A stretch of DNA of 64,000 nucleotides from Bradyrhizobium sp. 149 (GTDB taxonomy: Bacteria; Pseudomonadota; Alphaproteobacteria; Rhizobiales; Xanthobacteraceae): positions 248,001 to 312,000 of the forward strand of contig NZ_JADPKK010000022.1 in assembly GCF_023073915.1 (NCBI RefSeq), given 5' to 3'. The position numbers were made by a program, and so were the translations under genes. Shown here piece by piece: positions 58,707-64,000 of the stretch (position 1 is its first letter; each line of letters begins with the position of its first letter). A model generated the notes under the pieces. That model was not told the origin of the DNA. It did not search any database and saw nothing but the letters and a program-made list of their open reading frames with translations.

Positions 58707-60074
58707 ATGGATGCTCGCTCGCCCGATCTGACCCAAGACCTGACCCGAGACGCCGCCGGCTGGCGCTCCGACGCGCCTGCAACCAAGAGCCTGGCCGAGG
58801 TGAATGCCACGGTCGCAATCCCTATCGCGGGGGTGTGGTGGCGGCGCCTGCTTGCTTTCGTCGGCCCGGGCTATCTGGTCTCGGTCGGCTATATGGACCC
58901 CGGCAATTGGGCGACCGACCTCGCCGGCGGATCCAAGTTCGGCTACACGCTGCTCTCCGTCATCCTGCTCTCGAATTTGATGGCGATCCTGCTGCAATCG
59001 CTGGCGGCACGGCTCGGCATCGTCACCGATCGCGACCTCGCGCAAGCTTGCCGCGCGACCTATTCGCCAGCGGTGAACTTCATGCTGTGGCTCGCTTGCG
59101 AGGCGGCGATCATCGCCTGCGATCTCGCCGAGGTCATAGGCACGGCGATCGCCCTCAAATTGCTGTTCGGCATTCCCCTGGTCGGTGGCGCTCTGATCGC
59201 TGCGCTGGATGCCTTTTTGCTGCTCATCCTGATGAATCGTGGCTTCCGTTTCCTCGAAGCCTTCGTGATCGCGCTGCTCGTCGTGATCGCAGTCTGCTTC
59301 ACGGTCCAGCTTGCCGCGGCAGCACCGCCGGTTGCCGAGATGCTGAGGGGATTTGTGCCGAAGACCGAGATCTTCACCAACCCCGAGATGCTCTACATCG
59401 CGATCGGCATCATCGGCGCCACCGTGATGCCGCATAATCTCTATCTGCATTCGTCGATCGTGCAGACGCGCGCCTATGAGCGCAACGACACCGGCCGGCG
59501 CGAGGCGATCAAATGGGCGACGACGGACTCGACCATCGCCCTGATGCTGGCGCTGTTCATCAATGCCGCGATCCTCGTCGTGGCTGCCGCAACCTTCCAC
59601 AAGAGCGGCCATTCTGACGTCGCCGAGATCGGCCAGGCCTTCGAGCTGCTGTCCCCGCTGCTCGGCCTCGGCATCGCCTCGACGCTGTTCGCGGTGGCGC
59701 TGCTCGCTTCGGGCCTCAACTCGACGGTGACGGCGACGCTCGCCGGCCAGATCGTGATGGAGGGCTTTCTCGATTTGCGCCTGCCGAGCTGGGCGCGCCG
59801 GTTGCTGACGCGCGGCATCGCGATCATTCCCGTGATCGTCGTCACCGCGATCTATGGCGAGCGCGGCACGGCCGATCTGCTGGTGTTCAGTCAGGTCGTT
59901 CTGTCGATGCAGCTTCCCTTCGCCGTCATCCCGCTGGTCCGCTTCGTCTCCGACCGCCGCAAGATGGGCAAGTTCGCGATTCCCGCGTGGGTCGCCGCGA
60001 TCGCGTGGATCGTCGCGGGCGTGATCGTGATCTTGAACGTGAAGCTGCTGGTGGATACGTTGTTTGGATCGTGA
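58707..60074 (+). CDS. mntH: NRAMP-family Mn2+/metal-proton symporter
   Basis: 455 residues from the ATG at 58707. NRAMP hallmarks: metal-site DPGN in GYMDPGNWATDLAGGSKFGY, and the helix-6 MPHN motif in GATVMPHNLYLHSSIVQTR. Eleven or twelve helices. Imports Mn2+ with protons across the inner membrane. An in-frame ATG at 58656 lies within the putative operator, so the later start is preferred. Confidence 0.94.
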   Translation: MDARSPDLTQDLTRDAAGWRSDAPATKSLAEVNATVAIPIAGVWWRRLLAFVGPGYLVSVGYMDPGNWATDLAGGSKFGYTLLSVILLSNLMAILLQSLAARLGIVTDRDLAQACRATYSPAVNFMLWLACEAAIIACDLAEVIGTAIALKLLFGIPLVGGALIAALDAFLLLILMNRGFRFLEAFVIALLVVIAVCFTVQLAAAAPPVAEMLRGFVPKTEIFTNPEMLYIAIGIIGATVMPHNLYLHSSIVQTRAYERNDTGRREAIKWATTDSTIALMLALFINAAILVVAAATFHKSGHSDVAEIGQAFELLSPLLGLGIASTLFAVALLASGLNSTVTATLAGQIVMEGFLDLRLPSWARRLLTRGIAIIPVIVVTAIYGERGTADLLVFSQVVLSMQLPFAVIPLVRFVSDRRKMGKFAIPAWVAAIAWIVAGVIVILNVKLLVDTLFGS

Positions 60075-60151
60075 TTGTCGCGCGCCACTGCGCATCAAGT
60101 GCTAAGGCTGCAATCACGCATTTGGCGTCCGGCTAACCGACCGTGCGCAGA

Positions 60152-60514
60152 CTAGACCCGGCGTCGCGGCTGGTAAGGGCTGAGGGGATTTACGTCGAGA
60201 TCGACAACCTTGACGCATTGTTGGCGCTCGCGATGGCTTGAGCCCACGTGCCATTGCCCTCTTCGAAGCTCGACCTTCGTCATCTCCGCCAGCTTGAAGC
60301 ACTTCCATGCCCCTCCCGGCGGCAAGCCTTTGCTGGAAGTGCCGGCAAACTGAAAGGCGAGCGTGCGTTCCTCGTCATCGGTATGGCCCAATATTACGGG
60401 GCAAATTGCACGCCGGTGCCCTTGATAGACACAGTGCACCTGTTGGCGCTCGACCATGCTCCGCGCGATCAGATCATAGGTACTCGACAAGGAAACCTCC
60501 GGCGCTGGTCCCAT
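60152..60514 (-). CDS. Conserved hypothetical protein (120 aa)
   Basis: 120 residues from the ATG at 60514; the first Met is uncertain (a later one at 60457). The body YDLIARSMVERQQVHCVYQG, ICPVILGHTDDEERTLAFQF, GGAWKCFKLAEMTKVEL and HRERQQCVKVVDLDVNP resembles a WYL-domain-like ligand-binding fold found in many rhizobia. No DNA-binding part. 43 bases after bpt, possibly co-transcribed. Confidence 0.78.
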   Translation of the reverse strand: MGPAPEVSLSSTYDLIARSMVERQQVHCVYQGHRRAICPVILGHTDDEERTLAFQFAGTSSKGLPPGGAWKCFKLAEMTKVELRRGQWHVGSSHRERQQCVKVVDLDVNPLSPYQPRRRV

Positions 60515-60557
60515 TCTCGCAGTTACGAACTGCCGGCTTATGAGATCGGCGCGCCGA

Positions 60558-61334
60558 TCAATCCTGCGGCTCGGACGCCGCATCGCCTTGCGCGTCGATG
60601 CGCAGCCAGCCTGAGGGCGCGAGGCGCTGCTGGGGCAGGAAGCGGGCCTTGTAGTCCATCTTCTTCGAGCCTTCGATCCAGTAGCCCAGATAAACGTAAG
60701 GCAACCCTTGCCGGCGCGCGCGGGCGATGTGGTCGAGGATCATGAAGGTGCCCATCGAGCGGCTGACTTCGCCGGGCTCGAAGAACGAATAGACCATCGA
60801 CAGGCCGTCGCTGAGCACGTCGGTCAACGCGACCGCGATCAGCTCCTCGCCGCGGCCGGTGATGCCGCTGTCGGGACCACGCTTGCGGTACTCGATGATG
60901 CGGGTCTCGACATGGCTGTCCTCGACCATCATGGCGTAGTCGAGCACGGTCATGTCAGCCATGCCACCATGGCGGTGACGGGAATCGAGATAGGCGCGGA
61001 ACACCGAATATTGCTCGGAGGTCGGCACCGCACTGCGCTGCTCGCCGATGATGTCGGCGTTGCGGGTGATTACTTTTCGGAAGTTGCGGGAGGGCCGGAA
61101 CTCGTTGGCGATCACCCGGACCGAGACGCAGGCGCGGCATTGGTCGCAGGCTGGCCGGTAGGCGATCGACTGGCTGCGACGGAAGCCGCCATGGGTCAGG
61201 AGGTCGTTGAGGTCACCGGCGCGCTCACCCACGAGGTGCGTAAACACCTTGCGCTCGTGCCGGCCCGGCAGATAGGGGCAGGGGGAGGGCGCCGTGAGGT
61301 AAAATTGGGGGGTATCGCGCGAGTGTTGGGTCAA
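60558..61334 (-). CDS. bpt: Aspartate/glutamate leucyltransferase (N-end rule)
   Basis: 258 residues. The N-terminal ATE domain has CDQCRACVSVRV and RPSRNFRKVITRN; the C-terminal half has DHIARARRQGLPYVYLGYWI and DYKARFLPQQRL. Bpt moves Leu from Leu-tRNA to proteins with N-terminal Asp or Glu, marking them for ClpS-ClpAP. Cytosolic. Length is normal for the family. Confidence 0.93.
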   Translation of the reverse strand: MTQHSRDTPQFYLTAPSPCPYLPGRHERKVFTHLVGERAGDLNDLLTHGGFRRSQSIAYRPACDQCRACVSVRVIANEFRPSRNFRKVITRNADIIGEQRSAVPTSEQYSVFRAYLDSRHRHGGMADMTVLDYAMMVEDSHVETRIIEYRKRGPDSGITGRGEELIAVALTDVLSDGLSMVYSFFEPGEVSRSMGTFMILDHIARARRQGLPYVYLGYWIEGSKKMDYKARFLPQQRLAPSGWLRIDAQGDAASEPQD

Positions 61335-61468
61335 GGGACGTCGTGGGCCTCCAAAATGAGCATCAGCATCGCGCTACGAACGCCCCCGGTCAATCGGTCT
61401 ACTCGGCAGGTCGGATCAGCCAGTTTAGCGGGTCCAGGTTGATAGGTTCTTGATCAGTAGGTGCTTGA

Positions 61469-62005
61469 TCAGGTCCTGGCGCCTTGAGGCACCGGCGCAC
61501 GAACGGAATTGTTGATCACGACAGTTCCCAGCACGAAATCCTGCAGCAAGCGCCTGCGGCCGTTGAACAGCCCGACCAGCACCACGAAGGGCGACAGGAA
61601 CGAGACCGTCACCCAGAACAGCACGGCGTGGGTGGCGCCGAGCACGAAATAGCCGGGCGCGCCGTACCAGGTGCGCAACTCCAGATCCATCACGCGCATG
61701 CCGATCGTCGCGGACGACGGACCGCCGATGCAGGCGCCGTAATAGACGATGGCCCAGATCACGGAAGCCGGCCAAGCCAGCCAGAACAGCGCCCAGCCGA
61801 TGCCGAGCGTGACCACGCCGAACACCGCGATGAAGAGATAGCCGAGGATCACGGGCACCGAGATCACGACCATGTCGATCAGGAAGGCGAACACCCGCCG
61901 CGTCGCAACGCCGCGGAACAGTTCCGGGTGCAGATAGGGATCGTAAGCGTGCGGCTGCGCCCCGCCGTCATTGCGCCAGGCATTGCCCGAGTCCGAATAC
62001 GACAT
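61469..62005 (-). CDS. RDD-family membrane protein
   Basis: 178 residues from the ATG at 62005 (GGGAG upstream). RDD motif in VATRRVFAFLIDMVVISVPV, four hydrophobic segments, and GPSSATIGMRVMDLELR. The family is of mostly unknown role (some are cation or osmotic transport-like). Lies 155 bases downstream of hemB on the same strand... its start precedes hemB's end by 156 bases in the direction of reading, so the two may be linked. Confidence 0.88.
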   Translation of the reverse strand: MSYSDSGNAWRNDGGAQPHAYDPYLHPELFRGVATRRVFAFLIDMVVISVPVILGYLFIAVFGVVTLGIGWALFWLAWPASVIWAIVYYGACIGGPSSATIGMRVMDLELRTWYGAPGYFVLGATHAVLFWVTVSFLSPFVVLVGLFNGRRRLLQDFVLGTVVINNSVRAPVPQGART

Positions 62006-62160
62006 GACCGTTCTCCCGAGGGGAAACTCCCGTGGCAGGACATGGGAACAGGCAGTCCACGTGCCAAGGGCGCCGGGATTAACAAGCCGAAATATTCCGG
62101 CGATTCGGGGGCGGGAGAGGCGAGTTGCGACGGCCACAACCTCGGGACGACCCGCGCGCC

Positions 62161-63222
62161 TTACCCCTGCGCCCGCAGCTTTTCCGCCACCTTCGGCGCA
62201 AAGTAGCTCAGCACACCATCCGCGCCGGCGCGCTTGAAGGCGAGCAGGCTCTCCATCATGGCGCGGTCGCCGTCGAGCCAGCCGTTGTTGGCGGCAGCCG
62301 CGATCATCGCGTATTCGCCGGAGACCTGGTAGGCGAAGGTCGGCATCGCAAACGTGTCCTTCACGCGGCGGACGACGTCGAGATAGGGCATGCCGGGCTT
62401 CACCATCACCATGTCGGCGCCCTCGGCGATGTCGAGCTCGACCTCACGGAGCGCCTCGTCGGTGTTGGCGCTGTCCATCTGGTAGGTGCGCTTGTCGCCG
62501 GTGAGTGTCTTGGCCGAGCCGATGGCGTCGCGGAACGGGCCGTAGAAGGCGGAGGCGTATTTTGCGGCATAGGCCATGATCTGCACGTCAAGCAGGCCGG
62601 TGCGATCCAGGCCCTCGCGGATCGCGGCGACGCGGCCGTCCATCATGTCTGAGGGCGCGATGATGTCGCAGCCGGCTTCGGCCTGCACCAGGGCCTGACG
62701 CACCAGCACAGCGACCGTCTCGTCATTCAAGATCTTGCCGTCGGAGATCAGGCCGTCATGGCCGTGGCTGGTGAAGGGATCGAGCGCGACGTCGCAGAGA
62801 ATGCCGACCTCCGGAAACTCCTTCTTGATCGCGCGCACCGCCTGACAGACCAAATTGTCCGGATTGGTGGCTTCCGAGCCTTCCTCGTCGCGCAGGGACG
62901 GGTCAGTGTAGGGAAACAGCGCGAGGCAGGGAATGGTGAGCTTCATCGCGCGCTCGGCCTCGCGCACGGCCTGGTCGACACTGAGACGCTCGACGCCCGG
63001 CATCGAGGCGATCTGCTCGCGCTTGTTGTTGCCGTCGATCAAAAACAGCGGCCAGATCAGATCGTCCGTCGTGAGCACGTTCTCGCGCACCATCCGGCGG
63101 GCCCATTCGGCCTTGCGGTTGCGGCGGGGGCGAACGGTCAGATCGAGGGCAGGGGAGGCGCCAGCGCCATCCCGGCGCGAAACCTCGCGCAATTCGATCG
63201 GACGCCCGTATTTGATCGCCAT
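62161..63222 (-). CDS. hemB: Delta-aminolevulinic acid dehydratase (porphobilinogen synthase)
   Basis: 353 residues from the ATG at 63222, after GGAGG. Joins two 5-aminolevulinate molecules to porphobilinogen. Active-site lysines are in YAAKYASAFYGPF and VMVKPGMPYLDV. The metal-site stretch DVALDPFTSHGHDGL has Asp where zinc-type enzymes have Cys, matching the Mg-type enzyme known from B. japonicum. Cytosolic tetrapyrrole pathway, supplying haem to oxidases such as caa3. Confidence 0.96.
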   Translation of the reverse strand: MAIKYGRPIELREVSRRDGAGASPALDLTVRPRRNRKAEWARRMVRENVLTTDDLIWPLFLIDGNNKREQIASMPGVERLSVDQAVREAERAMKLTIPCLALFPYTDPSLRDEEGSEATNPDNLVCQAVRAIKKEFPEVGILCDVALDPFTSHGHDGLISDGKILNDETVAVLVRQALVQAEAGCDIIAPSDMMDGRVAAIREGLDRTGLLDVQIMAYAAKYASAFYGPFRDAIGSAKTLTGDKRTYQMDSANTDEALREVELDIAEGADMVMVKPGMPYLDVVRRVKDTFAMPTFAYQVSGEYAMIAAAANNGWLDGDRAMMESLLAFKRAGADGVLSYFAPKVAEKLRAQG

Positions 63223-63358
63223 CACTCTTCCTCCGGCTGGAATTATTCTTATACCAGCTCGCATGGTTCCCGTCACCGCGGCTTGACCTGCCGCAAGACA
63301 GAATTGGAGACTTGGGCCGCCGATTGATTTTGCGGGGCAAAGCAGCCAGAAGGGGGCC

Positions 63359-63856
63359 ATGTCCGAGATCTCCACCCGCGATGCGGCCCGCGACAGCGCC
63401 AGGGATGCTGTTCGAGACAATGCCAGAGACAACGCAATGTCGGTGGCGGCGATCTCGTCGGAACGAGCTGAGTCCGATGACAGTGTCTGGACGCGCCGGC
63501 TCGTGCTGTTCCTGCGGGTGATGGCACTGCTCTCGATCCTGAAAGGTCTCTATCACTGGGCTCAGGTCACCGGCTTCGTCGGCGGCGAGGACGAGGCGTT
63601 CGAGAACCAGGCGATGGCCTGGCAGGCCGCCACCGTCTATTTCGCCGTGATCGAGCTCGTTGCCGCGGTTGGCCTCTGGCTCGCCACGCCTTGGGGCGCG
63701 GTGGTGTGGCTGACGACCGTGGTGTCGATGGCGGTGATCGAGCTGATGTTCCCGGGCATCTACGGCGGCAGCCTGCTCGTGGTCGGGGTCGAAGCCTTCA
63801 TGCTGGCCGCCTATCTCGCGCTCGCCTGGATGGCGGCGCGGGAGCGGCCGCCATAG
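63359..63856 (+). CDS. DUF6163-like membrane protein
   Basis: 165 residues. An unusual N-terminus of RDxARDxA repeats (residues 7-25, starting TRDAARDSARDAV) precedes four hydrophobic segments, with LLSILKGLYHWAQV and AVIELMFPGIYGGSL between helices. The membrane part matches the DUF6163 family common in Bradyrhizobiaceae; function unknown. Divergent from hemB with 136 bases between starts. Confidence 0.82.
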   Translation: MSEISTRDAARDSARDAVRDNARDNAMSVAAISSERAESDDSVWTRRLVLFLRVMALLSILKGLYHWAQVTGFVGGEDEAFENQAMAWQAATVYFAVIELVAAVGLWLATPWGAVVWLTTVVSMAVIELMFPGIYGGSLLVVGVEAFMLAAYLALAWMAARERPP

Positions 63857-63879
63857 GCGAAGTCGTCCCAGAGAAAGAC

Positions 63880-64000
63880 ACTCTCGTTCCCCGGACGCGA
63901 TGCAGCGCGTTGCACTTGCGGCGTGATGCGTCGCAGAGCCGAAGTCCGTTTCTCCGCGACTTCGCCTTGTGACATCTGGGTCCGGTTCCGCGCTCCGCTT
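63880..64000. repeat. Intergenic repeat of the CCCGGACGCG type
   Basis: CCCCGGACGCGATGCAGCGCG and the nearby CGCAGAGCCG recall the repeat at 43213. The element is cut by the window end. Confidence 0.5.

Noticed and set aside
58572..60098. Minus-strand 508-codon frame
   Set aside because: Antisense to mntH and rich in the charged residues typical of shadow frames.

Overview
The window looks like chromosomal DNA of a Bradyrhizobium-type alphaproteobacterium. The evidence is high GC with alphaproteobacterial codon use, a ParC and a Mg-type HemB of rhizobial character, many short Bradyrhizobium-style proteins (DUF6894-, DUF3551-, DUF6163-, DUF1236-like), and intergenic repeats I recognise from that genus. 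No rRNA, tRNA, CRISPR array, phage or insertion sequence was seen.

Region 1 (1-19.3 kb) is a patchwork of short transcription units. It holds a caa3-type cytochrome oxidase operon (ctaC-ctaD-ctaE plus a CtaG-like assembly protein), solitary copies of sdhB and nuoB, a manganese catalase, a ferritin-like protein, a Nudix-SIR2 pair facing a patatin lipase, a SemiSWEET transporter, and many tiny hydrophilic or glycine-rich proteins. A recurrent sequence GGAAC-N16/17-(C/G)(G/C)TT, matching the general-stress sigma factor EcfG consensus, lies upstream of most units. I list 18 such sites between 877 and 40518 and noticed none upstream of genes after that.

Region 2 (19.3-35 kb) is a tightly overlapping minus-strand glycan cluster in two operons, each behind an EcfG-like site. 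The promoter-proximal operon encodes inositol-3-phosphate synthase, a histidine phosphatase, a CgeB-type glycosyltransferase, a sugar nucleotidyltransferase, a methyltransferase, an apparently circularly permuted glycosidase and phosphopentomutase. The second encodes two NAD-dependent epimerases, a B12-binding radical SAM enzyme, four glycosyltransferases and UDP-glucuronate decarboxylase (UDP-xylose synthase). Together they look like a pathway for a stress-induced inositol- and/or pentose-containing oligosaccharide of unknown structure. This is my best candidate for an undescribed system.

Region 3 (35-40.5 kb) continues the stress-type landscape: a GT9-like glycosyltransferase, a Crp/Fnr regulator, a frameshifted small gene, a DUF4336-SDR fusion protein and a short hypothetical gene. 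Two perfect DnaA-box 9-mers lie between it and parC.

Region 4 (40.9-64 kb) is more ordinary: parC, a GMC oxidoreductase, a YeeE/YedE transporter, a structured dispersed repeat in a gene-free kilobase, an APH-like kinase, a metal block (chrA, chrB, dmeF), a secreted lactonase-like metallo-beta-lactamase protein, EamA and MFS transporters, a class III nucleotide cyclase, mntH, bpt, an RDD protein, hemB and a DUF6163 protein. The window ends in an intergenic repeat related to one at 43.2 kb.
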